Of a DNA stretch of 64,000 nucleotides, positions 8,719-15,947 are shown in pieces; the first letter of the stretch is position 1, and every line of letters begins with the position of its first letter. Both the position numbers and the translations under genes were made by a program. The notes beneath the pieces were generated by a model. The model did not search any database, was not told where the DNA came from, and was given only the letters and a program-made list of their open reading frames with translations. Source of the DNA: Glycomyces amatae (GTDB lineage: Bacteria > Actinomycetota > Actinomycetes > Mycobacteriales > Micromonosporaceae); assembly GCF_020991375.1 (NCBI RefSeq), contig NZ_JAJLQZ010000019.1, positions 34,034-98,033 of the forward strand, written 5' to 3'.

Positions 8719-8760
8719 CGAGTGCGGCCCCGGGGGATGACTCCTCCGGGGCCGCACTCG
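8719..8760. terminator. Strong bidirectional terminator hairpin
   Basis: Perfect 15-bp arms (8719-8733 and 8746-8760, CGAGTGCGGCCCCGG and its complement) with a 12-base loop, followed by TTCC. It separates parB from the convergent gene at 8764-9114. Confidence 0.75.
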
Positions 8761-8763
8761 TTC

Positions 8764-9114
8764 CTATGCGGGAGGTTGTTCACCGGGTGAACACTGCGGC
8801 CACAGGACCCGCCCGTCCCACACCTCGACGGCCCAACCGGGCCGGGCACGCCACTCGGTCAGGGTCTCCTGGAATCCCGGCGCGTCGAACACGCCGGAGC
8901 GCACACCGACGTATTCGCGTTTCGTCTCGTTCGGGTGTTCGGTCATGACCACTTCAATCCACACGTCCAGGTGCGGATCCAGGTTGAGGCCGGTGAGTGC
9001 GCATTGGTTGCAGCCTCGTGCGCACACGAGGTGGATCGTGGCGCGGCCTTCAGCGGTCCGGTGGTCGATCTTCTGCGTGAGCGCATCCATCATGTTCTGT
9101 GCGAACGGGTCCAC
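8764..9114 (-). CDS. Hypothetical protein
   Basis: 116 residues from GTG 9114; a start at one of the later Met codons is possible. The middle contains a Cys-x3-Cys-x2-Cys cluster (Cys-Ala-Arg-Gly-Cys-Asn-Gln-Cys), which may bind metal. The rest is a compact Trp-containing alpha/beta-like sequence. It is convergent with parB across the terminator. Its last codons overlap parS-like site 12. No family is recognised. Confidence 0.55.
   Translation of the reverse strand: MDPFAQNMMDALTQKIDHRTAEGRATIHLVCARGCNQCALTGLNLDPHLDVWIEVVMTEHPNETKREYVGVRSGVFDAPGFQETLTEWRARPGWAVEVWDGRVLWPQCSPGEQPPA
8778..8792. repeat. parS-like palindrome, site 12
   Basis: Spacer CGG; overlaps the 3' end of the gene at 8764-9114, just beyond the parB terminator. 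Confidence 0.6.
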
Positions 9115-9409
9115 GAGGTATTCCTTTGCAAGCGGTAGGCACCGGCAGGTGGCCGCATCGACAGTGCTGCCGAGCGCGTCGGGGAAGCGGCCGACCGCGA
9201 GGTGCAGCGGCTCGGTGGCACGCGACGACGGCGGACGAGGGCGTCAACGGATCGAATGAGCGGGGGAGGAGCGGCCGGGGCCCCGTTGCGGTCCCGGCCG
9301 CTGCGGCGCCGCTGGTGGCGTGCCGGTCCCGCAGCGGTCCATGCGGCAGGGATGGCCTTCGTCATGGTGCGACTCGCCGCCGCGACAGCCGCATCGATCG
9401 TGCGGCTTG

Positions 9410-9434
9410 CCTGGGGACACTGCAATATTGTCGT
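9410..9434 (+). repeat. 25-bp repeat, copy C
   Basis: It matches copy D (9873-9897) at 22 of 25 positions and shares the core TGCAATATTGTCGT, whose centre CAATATTG is palindromic. TATTGT could serve as a -10. Confidence 0.5.
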
Positions 9435-9663
9435 CCGCTATAGGTATGGACCAGCGAAACGGCCGCTTGTAGCGCAGCTGTTGCGCGGTCGTGGTGCCTG
9501 GTTGATCGCCGGGGGAGGGGGTCCGGCAATCTTTTCCGGACCTATCGGTGGCCTCGTCTTGTGGGCGCGTGACGCCGTTCCCATCAGCGGCTCTCGCGCT
9601 CACGCGAGCCGGACCGTGGTGCGGCGTTGTCGTGGCCGACTCGATCGACGGGACCGGGCATGC

Positions 9664-9703
9664 GAACGGCCCGCAGACCCCGCATCGAGTCTTCGGGCCG
9701 TTC
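9664..9703. terminator. GC-rich hairpin
   Basis: 10-bp arms GAACGGCCCG and CGGGCCGTTC with a 20-base loop. Confidence 0.35.
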
Positions 9704-9716
9704 CACGGACACGAAC

Positions 9717-9752
9717 CGTGGCCGGGCCTGCCCCTCAACAGACCCGGCCACG
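9717..9752. terminator. GC-rich hairpin
   Basis: 10-bp arms CGTGGCCGGG and CCCGGCCACG with a 16-base loop; directly follows the hairpin at 9664. Confidence 0.35.
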
Positions 9753-9872
9753 CGAACGAACGGGCGCAAGCACCCGCGTCCCCAGGGAGCGGCAGGGCTC
9801 CCGTCGGCAGGGGCACCTACCGTATTCCCTGCTGCCTCGCACCACTCGGAGCACTACTCGTGATGCGGTTTC

Positions 9873-9897
9873 CCTTGGGACGGTGCAATATTGTCGT
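9873..9897 (+). repeat. 25-bp repeat, copy D
   Basis: Second copy of the element at 9410, in the same orientation, 463 bp away. Confidence 0.5.
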
Positions 9898-10002
9898 GTC
9901 TCAGCCCGCCGCACCACCTGTTTTCCCTGTTCAACAGGGTTGTAGTGCGATCGTTGTACCACGTCGCATCATCCGATCCGAGGCGTGAGCCGCGGTGAAC
10001 AC

Positions 10003-10017
10003 GTTCACCGCGTGAAC
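10003..10017. repeat. parS-like palindrome, site 13
   Basis: Spacer CGC; lies 13 bp beyond the 3' end of the gene at 10030-10392. It is the last copy before a 12.6-kb interval without sites. Confidence 0.6.
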
Positions 10018-10029
10018 AGCGTCCCGGGG

Positions 10030-10392
10030 TCAGTACCCCACGGGCGGCCCGGCAGGGTCGCTCCAGTGCAGTACCGGCCTGACCGGGACCGTGTACCCGG
10101 TGCGAACGTACAGGCGCCACTGGTCGACCGTGTCACTGTGGGATTCGCATGCCAGGTAGCCGAGGAACCGGCGCGCGTCGACGGCAGGCGTGCGGGCCAG
10201 CACGCGAACGACCGCTTGTACATCGTCCTCAAGGTCGTAGGCTTTATAAGGCTCATCGCCGGGAATACCGGTGATGGCGACGACGTGACGCGTGATGATC
10301 TCGCGGCCGTTCGGTGTGTGTTCGCGGTGTTCGTCGAGGCGGAGCGCGCACGGTCGGGCGATGAGGGAGTCCGGGGTTCCCGGGTCGTGCAC
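10030..10392 (-). CDS. Hypothetical protein
   Basis: 120 residues from GTG 10392. It has an alpha/beta-looking sequence with many Val/Arg, no signal or membrane segment and no recognised motif. It starts 25 bp after the stop of the 34-residue gene at 10417 and probably shares its transcript. The function is unknown. Confidence 0.55.
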   Translation of the reverse strand: MHDPGTPDSLIARPCALRLDEHREHTPNGREIITRHVVAITGIPGDEPYKAYDLEDDVQAVVRVLARTPAVDARRFLGYLACESHSDTVDQWRLYVRTGYTVPVRPVLHWSDPAGPPVGY

Positions 10393-10416
10393 GAATCCGG
10401 TGGCAGTGGTGACCGC

Positions 10417-10521
10417 CTAATGCGGCCGCGTGGCAGGTCTGCCGAACGCGGCCAGGATTTCAGGCCACGTGGCGGGCGGGTCGAGCCGGATGGCTTCGGT
10501 CACGTGTGTGGTGAAACCCAC
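10417..10521 (-). CDS. Small 34-residue protein
   Basis: GTG start at 10521 with AAGG 7 bp upstream. The product begins Val-Gly-Phe-Thr-Thr-His-Val-Thr and ends Pro-His, with balanced composition and a strong third-position G/C pattern. It lies 25 bp upstream of the next gene on the same strand. It is too short to assign to a family. Confidence 0.4.
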   Translation of the reverse strand: MGFTTHVTEAIRLDPPATWPEILAAFGRPATRPH

Positions 10522-10694
10522 GAGTATGCCTTTCCTTGAGATCTTGCATGCGGGGGAGTAGCGGTGGCGCCGGTCGGTTCCAGCGAAGGACCCGACCGGT
10601 GTGGTGGTGCATCGCAGCGGGCGTCGACCGGTGGTGTGGCCTGCGGCCGGTCGCCAGCGCGGTCATGATCGCAGCGGGGTATCGATGAGTTCGG

Positions 10695-11117
10695 TTACAC
10701 CGGGATTGGTGTGGGCACTGGCGTCAGGACCGCGCGGCCGCCTTGCACGGTCAGCTCGTCGCATCGGACCGGGCGGGGGGCGTCGGTGTGGTACTCGATG
10801 GTGATCGCGCCGGACCATACACGAGCGACGCCCGCCTGGGTCGTGTGACAGTCGGCCAGGAGCGCGTCAAGGGCCTCGGTGACGCCCTCGCCGGTGGCAT
10901 CGGGTCCGGGCCAGCCGCACACGAACGCGATCGTGTTGTCGAGGACGTGCAAGGCGAGATTGCCGATGCGGATCACGTGTCCTTCTCCGGTGCGGTGGAA
11001 CACGGTGGCGGGGACGGCGCTCCATGCGCCGCTATCGAGTTGCGGTTGGAAGTCAGTTCGCTCGAGCGGCGGTTCGATGTAAAGGGCGTCAAGGAATTGC
11101 ACGTGTTCACAGGTCAT
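10695..11117 (-). CDS. Hypothetical protein
   Basis: 140 residues from ATG 11117. The sequence alternates beta-like segments with Gly-rich turns (His-Val-Ile-Arg-Ile-Gly-Asn) and ends in a Thr-Pro-Val-Pro repeat. There is no signal peptide. A copy of the short CAATgTTGTCGT motif lies ~40 bp upstream (about 11155-11166). No family is recognised. Confidence 0.55.
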   Translation of the reverse strand: MTCEHVQFLDALYIEPPLERTDFQPQLDSGAWSAVPATVFHRTGEGHVIRIGNLALHVLDNTIAFVCGWPGPDATGEGVTEALDALLADCHTTQAGVARVWSGAITIEYHTDAPRPVRCDELTVQGGRAVLTPVPTPIPV

Positions 11118-11237
11118 GCCGTTGTTGTTCCGTTCAGGTGGATCGTGTACAAGGGTCAATGTTGTCGTGTTGGATGGGGCCGCTGCATGCGTTGAGAGAC
11201 GCGACAGCGACCAGTGCGGAGTCAACGGCGAGGTTGT

Positions 11238-11534
11238 CTATCGGATGCGCGGGTGTGGCGGGCGGCGGGCCGGGTTCGTAGGTTTCCCTGAGTCGTCGTA
11301 TTCCTCGTCGTACCACAGGTCGAGGTTGTCTTTGAGTGCTACGGCTGCGAAGACGCGGCAGTCGAGGTGTTCGCGTGTGAACGCGGCCGTGTCCTCGGGA
11401 AGGTCGCAGAAGGCGACGCCGACGCACTGGCCGAGCAGCAGCGCGGGCCGGGTGAGTTCCATGTTGACCGTGGCGGTGATGTCCAACAGCGCGAGCGCGG
11501 TGTCGTCGCCGTCGAGGTCTTCAAAGTCGTCCAT
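11238..11534 (-). CDS. Small acidic hypothetical protein
   Basis: 98 residues from ATG 11534. The N-terminal half is very acidic (Met-Asp-Asp-Phe-Glu-Asp-Leu-Asp-Gly-Asp-Asp), with two Cys in the middle and a basic Pro/Arg tail. It is the downstream partner of 11590-12033 on the same strand, 55 bp apart. No family is recognised. Confidence 0.55.
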   Translation of the reverse strand: MDDFEDLDGDDTALALLDITATVNMELTRPALLLGQCVGVAFCDLPEDTAAFTREHLDCRVFAAVALKDNLDLWYDEEYDDSGKPTNPARRPPHPRIR

Positions 11535-11589
11535 GCAGGTGCGACTTTCGTAGGCGGGGCGGTCCCGTGTCGGGCCGTCCCGTTCGGTG

Positions 11590-12033
11590 TCAACGTCGGG
11601 TGTTGATGAGTGCGATGGTGAGGGCGAGCGCCATGTGGCGGTAGGCGTCGTTTTCGGCGCTGGTCGCGGGGCGCACTTCGCCGTAGACGTCACCGGCGAC
11701 GGGGCCGTACACGACCATGGCGGCGGCGAGGTTGGCGAGCCGGACCGTGTGGAGGCCGCCAGCGCGCCAGGCCCGTGCGGCTCGGCGGATGTCGCCGCGC
11801 CACCAGTCGGGGTTCACGCCGATCTGGTCGGCAAGTGCGGCTTTGACCTGCCGGAAGTGGTCGTAGGCGGCGTTCGCTTGTGCCAGGTTGAACCGGAACG
11901 TGCAGCACGGGCAGCCGTCGTTGCCGTACCGGTCGTAGGTTTCCTGCGGCGTGAGTTCGCCGAAGGGGATGAGTGGGGCGTCAGCGGCGATCAGGTCGCG
12001 GAGTGTCCGGGCGATGGTCACCGGGTCGTGCAT
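11590..12033 (-). CDS. Hypothetical protein with a Cys-Pro-Cys-Cys motif
   Basis: 147 residues from ATG 12033, preceded by AAAGGAAC, a good ribosome site. It is helical, with Asn-Asp-Gly-Cys-Pro-Cys-Cys at about residue 40, which could bind metal or act in redox. A Trp/Arg-rich middle and a hydrophobic C-terminal helix follow. It leads a short minus-strand series with 11238-11534. The 350-bp region upstream carries dispersed repeat A. The function is unknown. Confidence 0.6.
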   Translation of the reverse strand: MHDPVTIARTLRDLIAADAPLIPFGELTPQETYDRYGNDGCPCCTFRFNLAQANAAYDHFRQVKAALADQIGVNPDWWRGDIRRAARAWRAGGLHTVRLANLAAAMVVYGPVAGDVYGEVRPATSAENDAYRHMALALTIALINTRR

Positions 12034-12384
12034 GTGGGTTCCTTTCACGGCGTGGCGTCAGGCCTGCGGTCGGGGAGGTCGCGCAGCGGGAGTCGGTCGG
12101 CCGCGCGGCGTGTCGGATGGCCTTCAGGGGGCCCGGGGCGATGCGGCCGCGAAACGCGGCCGTTCGGCGTCGATGCTCCGGGGTCTCATTCACTCTGTTG
12201 CGTTGTCTAACAACGCATCTCGCTTGCTTGCGATATACCAATCCTGTCGTGCCACACCCACAAACGCAAGCGATCGGGGGCGTTGTAGTCCACTTGTTGC
12301 CATCGAATTCGGACAGTGTTCTCGCAGGTGAAGGCATACATCATGCCAGGGGCGAGGACATGCGTCCCCGCCCCGCATTGCTCG
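12034..12384. other. Intergenic region with dispersed repeat A
   Basis: No gene is seen. It contains a short inverted repeat near 12133 (GCGGCCGCG/CGCGGCCGT) and the 64-bp repeat A (12208-12271), followed by GTTGTAGTC. Confidence 0.5.
12208..12271 (+). repeat. 64-bp dispersed repeat, copy A
   Basis: It is 47/64 identical to the reverse complement of 13557-13620. Shared blocks are TAACAAC, GCGATA, CTGTCGT, ACACCCACAAA and GCAAGC. Each copy is followed within about 30 bp by GTTGTAGTC. It may be a long regulatory element. Confidence 0.55.
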
Positions 12385-13302
12385 CTAGGCGGTAGTTGCG
12401 TCCTGCTGCTCAGCATCCACTGTGGGCGTCACTTCCGTAGCCGTGTCATCGCGCGCATGGTCTGCCGCTGCCGCCTCGCGGGCCGTGCGCCGCCGTTGGA
12501 CGATGCCTGCGCCGACCGCCGTGGCGGCGGCCGCGCCGAGGACCCCGGCCACGATCCACCAGTTGACCCCGCCCGGTGCCGAGGCGTGTACTAGCGCCAC
12601 CGGTTCAGCGGTGGACGCAGGCGCGCTCGGCAAGGTCCAGGTCACAGGATCGCTCTCGGTCACGGTGGGTGTCTCGGACGGCAGCGGTGTACCGGCAGCG
12701 GGAAGCGCACTACCTGAGCCCTGGTCGGCAGTCGGGGCAGCGGGGTCGGGGAGGTAGACCGTTGCAGTCTCGGTCGCCGTGACCGCAGGCTCGGTAGGGG
12801 CCTCGGTCGGTACCGGTGAGGGCAGCGGCGTCGGCTCCAGCGGCCCGGACGGCTCGTCGGGCGTCGGCAGGTCGTCGGCCGGGTCGGGCCGGTTCCCGGT
12901 GACGGTGACCGGGAGCGTCGCGGTTCCGGTGGCGTCGGTCGCGGTGAGCGTGCCGGTGATGGTCTCGGACTCGTACAAGTGCGCGTCCGGTGCGGGCGTG
13001 ATCTGGACTGGAATGGTGATGTCCTGTTTGGAGTCGGCGTAGGTGCACACGAGGGTGTTCGCGGCAGGGGCAGTGCACTCGGGCGCGTCGGTGGCGGCGG
13101 TCGCGTAGTCCTCCATGCCGGTGAGGTGCACCGTGATGGTGACTGTGGATTTGAGGGGGGCCGGTGCGGTCACGGTGGCGGTGGCGGCTGTGCCCGCGAT
13201 GGTCAGGTCGGCATTGCCGGTGATGTCGGCGGCGTGCGCTGCCCGTGGGCAGAGGGCGAGTACGGCGGCGGTAATGGCGACTGCGGCGGATGGTTTTGGC
13301 AC
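12385..13302 (-). CDS. Secreted cell-surface protein with C-terminal membrane anchor
   Basis: 305 residues from GTG 13302, with GGAG 8 bp upstream. It has an Ala-rich signal peptide with a His-Ala-Ala cleavage site near residue 25. A ~110-residue beta-rich domain follows, with two Cys and a DUF11-like pattern of Thr/Val strands. A ~90-residue Pro/Thr/Glu stalk comes next, then a transmembrane helix (Trp-Trp-Ile-Val-Ala-Gly-Val) at ~250-270 and a short Arg-Arg-Arg cytoplasmic tail. No LPxTG motif is seen. The layout is of a wall-spanning surface protein. It stands alone; repeat B lies upstream. Confidence 0.7.
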   Translation of the reverse strand: MPKPSAAVAITAAVLALCPRAAHAADITGNADLTIAGTAATATVTAPAPLKSTVTITVHLTGMEDYATAATDAPECTAPAANTLVCTYADSKQDITIPVQITPAPDAHLYESETITGTLTATDATGTATLPVTVTGNRPDPADDLPTPDEPSGPLEPTPLPSPVPTEAPTEPAVTATETATVYLPDPAAPTADQGSGSALPAAGTPLPSETPTVTESDPVTWTLPSAPASTAEPVALVHASAPGGVNWWIVAGVLGAAAATAVGAGIVQRRRTAREAAAADHARDDTATEVTPTVDAEQQDATTA

Positions 13303-13723
13303 TGGAATGCTCCGTTCAATGCTTGTCCGTGTACCGCAATCGTAACCAATATGAAGACAATTGTCTTCACTTTATGCAAGCCGTAGTCAACTTGTTGTGC
13401 ATTTCCCCAACGCGATCGCACCGTCAATGCCTATCGCCCCATCACGCACGTCTTTGCAGGTAGGAACGGTCAGACCTTGACAGGACCATGCAATGGCGCC
13501 GCACACGGACACCGCGATAACGACTCGACTACAACTCGTTGATGCGCCGTACAGAAGCTTGCATTTGTGGGTGTACAACGACAGTATTGACCTATCGCGG
13601 CAACGCGGGAAATGTTGTTATCAAACGCCATAGGGCAACGACGCCATGCACAGCGCCATAGCGGCAGATCGCACCGCCAGGCCCGCAATGCCAGCACACC
13701 GCTCACCGGAAAGGAGCCCCCAT
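13303..13723. other. Intergenic region with dispersed repeat B
   Basis: No gene is seen. It holds repeat B and, at about 13365-13395, a partial third copy (GCAAGC then GTAGTCAACTTGTTG). A palindrome GAAGACAATTGTCTTC lies at 13351-13366. The composition is less GC-rich than the neighbours. Confidence 0.5.
13557..13620 (-). repeat. 64-bp dispersed repeat, copy B
   Basis: Inverted relative to copy A at 12208. In this orientation it points toward the surface-protein gene, whose start is 255 bp downstream. Confidence 0.55.
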
Positions 13724-14194
13724 ATGCGACACCGCCGCGCTCGCCGGCCCCAGGCGCTCCGGGGGTACCACTGGGCGCACAGCACCTGGCGGTACGGCAC
13801 CATGCCGACCCCCGACTTGAGCGACCTCACCGGTTTCCCGCGCGCCTGGGTCACCGACTACCTCGATCAGTACCACTCGAACGGACTGTGCCCTGACTGC
13901 CGCACCTTCGACAACGACGCGGCCGCCGACCGCATCGTCCACGGCGCCATGACCGCGTGCTTGGACGAAGCCACCCATGCGGCGTGCACGGACCCGGACG
14001 TGACCGCACGACCCCGCCAATACCAGGCCGCACTCGTCATGCGCCTGATCGTCGCGTGCGAAGCCGACATCATCGCGCAGGAAGCCGCGCCCGAACCCTG
14101 GGAGCGGGTGATCGCCGCGCACGCCAGCGCATGCCCCGCCCTCGCCGCCGATGACGCCGACGACGCATGGGCCTGGCGCCACGCAGGCCGCTAA
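13724..14194 (+). CDS. Hypothetical protein
   Basis: 156 residues from ATG 13724, with AAAGGAG 7 bp upstream. The basic N-terminus is followed by a helical domain with Cys-Pro-Asp-Cys near residue 57 and further scattered Cys/His, so metal binding is possible. It is followed after 50 bp by the gene at 14245 on the same strand. No family is recognised. Confidence 0.6.
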   Translation: MRHRRARRPQALRGYHWAHSTWRYGTMPTPDLSDLTGFPRAWVTDYLDQYHSNGLCPDCRTFDNDAAADRIVHGAMTACLDEATHAACTDPDVTARPRQYQAALVMRLIVACEADIIAQEAAPEPWERVIAAHASACPALAADDADDAWAWRHAGR

Positions 14195-14244
14195 CGCCGA
14201 GCTCGGCACACCGTTCCCGTCACCACTGGAGCAAGCGCACCCAC

Positions 14245-14490
14245 ATGACCGACACGATCACACCCGAATGCATCGACGCCGACACGGCCTCCGAGCCGTG
14301 CACCGGCCCGGCCTACGACCGCCCGGCCCTGTCCGGTTCCGGGTTCACCTATGCCCGCTGCGACCGCCACTACGACGCCTACGCCGCACGCCTCGCACCC
14401 ATCCTGGCCGACTCGCCCGATACGGACACGCCGCCGTGGTGGTGGGACACCAGCTCCGACGAGACCTGGAACGATCCCTACGACTGCTGA
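14245..14490 (+). CDS. Small acidic hypothetical protein
   Basis: 81 residues from ATG 14245. It is acidic, with Thr/Asp-rich ends, two Cys in the N-terminal third and a Trp-Trp-Trp-Asp cluster near the C-terminus. It probably shares a transcript with the gene at 13724. A strong hairpin follows its stop by 6 bp. The function is unknown. Confidence 0.55.
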   Translation: MTDTITPECIDADTASEPCTGPAYDRPALSGSGFTYARCDRHYDAYAARLAPILADSPDTDTPPWWWDTSSDETWNDPYDC

Positions 14491-14496
14491 ACCCCA

Positions 14497-14533
14497 GCGG
14501 GGCCGCACGGCACCGGTGCCCGTGCGGCCCCGC
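14497..14533. terminator. Terminator hairpin
   Basis: 14-bp arms GCGGGGCCGCACGG and its complement with a short GC-rich loop, directly after the stop at 14490. There is no T-run, as is common in actinobacteria. Confidence 0.65.
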
Positions 14534-14556
14534 CATCACGCCAGGCACCTCACCAC

Positions 14557-14652
14557 ATGCACCACCCGTACAACGCCGTCCACAGCCGCGTCCGCGCCGG
14601 CATGATCAGCGACCCGTTCACGCCCTGCTGTATCCCGCCGACCGGTCCATGA
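14557..14652 (+). CDS. Possible 31-residue protein
   Basis: ATG 14557 with AGG ~12 bp upstream. The product begins Met-His-His-Pro-Tyr and has Cys-Cys near the end. The codon pattern is reasonable but the ORF is short, and it lies just after a terminator. It may be chance. Confidence 0.25.
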   Translation: MHHPYNAVHSRVRAGMISDPFTPCCIPPTGP

Positions 14653-14736
14653 TCTGCGGCCGATACGCATAGACCGTCACCGACCCGGGCACGATCGGCT
14701 CTGTCGCCGCCCATCTCAGGCCCCGCGCTGCAGGCC

Positions 14737-15207
14737 ATGGCCGCCCCCGGCTCCTGGGTGTATGTCCTCGCGCCAACCCGCGTCGACATCATCGCGGCCG
14801 ACCGCGACACCACCACCGGAGCCACTCGCACGGCTCCGGCCACCTGGTGCACCATGGCCCACGCCAACGCGGCCGCTACGCTCACCGCCGCGAACCACGA
14901 CCGGCACCTGCTCCTGTCGTGACCGCCGGCCCACCCTGACGACACCTACCGCGGCCACCGCATCATCCTCATCGGGTTCGGGTCCACCGGGGTGTGCGAT
15001 GACGACCGGTTCCATGACATGCTCGCCACAGACTGGACTGCCGTGGACGCGCACGAACCGGTCCACTGGGTTCGGCATCGGCAACACCGTAGCCGTCGAC
15101 GACCGTGTCCCGCCACAATGAACCCGCACCCTGCATCCAAGACCTCCAGGAACCCGCGCCATGAACACCACCACGGTCCGCACCGAACGCGTCAACGTCC
15201 GCCTTGA
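14737..15207 (+). pseudogene. Hypothetical gene interrupted by an in-frame TGA
   Basis: The frame from ATG 14737 reads well for 61 residues (Val-Tyr-Val-Leu-Ala-Pro-Thr-Arg-Val-Asp-Ile-Ile) and stops at TGA 14920. The same frame continues with equally good codons (Gly-His-Arg-Ile-Ile-Leu-Ile-Gly-Phe-Gly) to about 15100 and a stop at 15207, overlapping the next gene. I read it as one ancestral gene broken by a nonsense change. A restart at GTG 14992 is possible. No family is recognised. Confidence 0.35.
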
Positions 15208-15508
15208 CACCCACGTGTCCGCCGTACTCACCAGCGAAGCCGCATGGCGGCGCTGCACACGCTCCGACCTGGCAGCCGCACTCATCGCATGGCACCTCGA
15301 CACCGGGCCCGCACCCGCGCTCGCCGACCCGCCGCGGCCGCGCCCGACCGGACCCGCACCAACGCTCCACACGAGCTTCACACTCCCCGCAGGCCTCTGG
15401 AACACCTTCCGGGACACCTGTTGCGCAGGCGGCCGGACCGCGCCCGCGACCCTGACGCGGCTGCTGCGGTGGATGCTCGGCGACGAAACCCCGCCACCGC
15501 GGCATTAA
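15161..15508 (+). CDS. Small protein with two ribbon-helix-helix-like halves
   Basis: 115 residues from ATG 15161, with AGGA 9 bp upstream. Residues ~8-45 (Val-Asn-Val-Arg-Leu-Asp then two helices) and ~70-110 (Leu-His-Thr-Ser-Phe-Thr-Leu-Pro then two helices) each resemble a ribbon-helix-helix unit, separated by a Pro-rich linker. Such folds bind DNA or form antitoxins. The assignment is by pattern only. No toxin partner is adjacent. Confidence 0.55.
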   Translation: MNTTTVRTERVNVRLDTHVSAVLTSEAAWRRCTRSDLAAALIAWHLDTGPAPALADPPRPRPTGPAPTLHTSFTLPAGLWNTFRDTCCAGGRTAPATLTRLLRWMLGDETPPPRH

Positions 15509-15947
15509 CCCCCTGACGCAGTGGGGGAGTGGAGTCCCGGTCCGCTACACGGACAAGGTGTGAACGGAGAGCGGCATCTGACCGCCAACGCGCAGACCGG
15601 GACGCCGACCACCATAACGCAACCGCGAACCCCCGCATCCGCACCGGCGTAGGCACACCCGCCCGCCGTCAACGTCGTTGCCACGCACACCGACACGACG
15701 ATACGATCACCCACGCCCACCCTCATGCGCGCCACCGCGGACACGACCAGTGGACACCATCACGCGCCCCTCACCAGCACCACCACGCTCGCGCCACCGA
15801 TCACGATGGAAACCACTCCGCGGCAGCACCCTCACCAGCACCAACACCCCGGCATGACGTCCACTGGACACCATCACCGCCACCACCAGCACGTGCCACC
15901 GAACCCGCCTCCGGCACGCGCACACCCCCCTATGGGATCCTGAACCC
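15509..15947. other. Non-coding stretch with short direct repeats
   Basis: Open frames here are His/Arg/Pro-rich and not believable. TGGACACCATCAC occurs at about 15751 and 15863, and CTCACCAGCACCA-type strings at about 15771 and 15830. This may be the promoter region of the PriA-like gene. Confidence 0.4.

Larger units (their letters stand above)
9115..10029. other. 900-bp region without a gene: paired repeats and hairpins
   Basis: Open frames here have unnatural composition. The region holds two copies of a 25-bp repeat (9410, 9873), an inverted pair GGTCCGG/CCGGACC near 9520-9545 that resembles the iterons, and two GC-rich hairpins (9664-9703, 9717-9752). It may encode a structured RNA or be a regulatory block. 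Confidence 0.45.

Noticed and set aside
9244..9816. 190-aa minus-strand frame in the gene-free region
   Set aside because: Poor codon pattern, many Cys/Pro/Gly, and it reads through hairpins.
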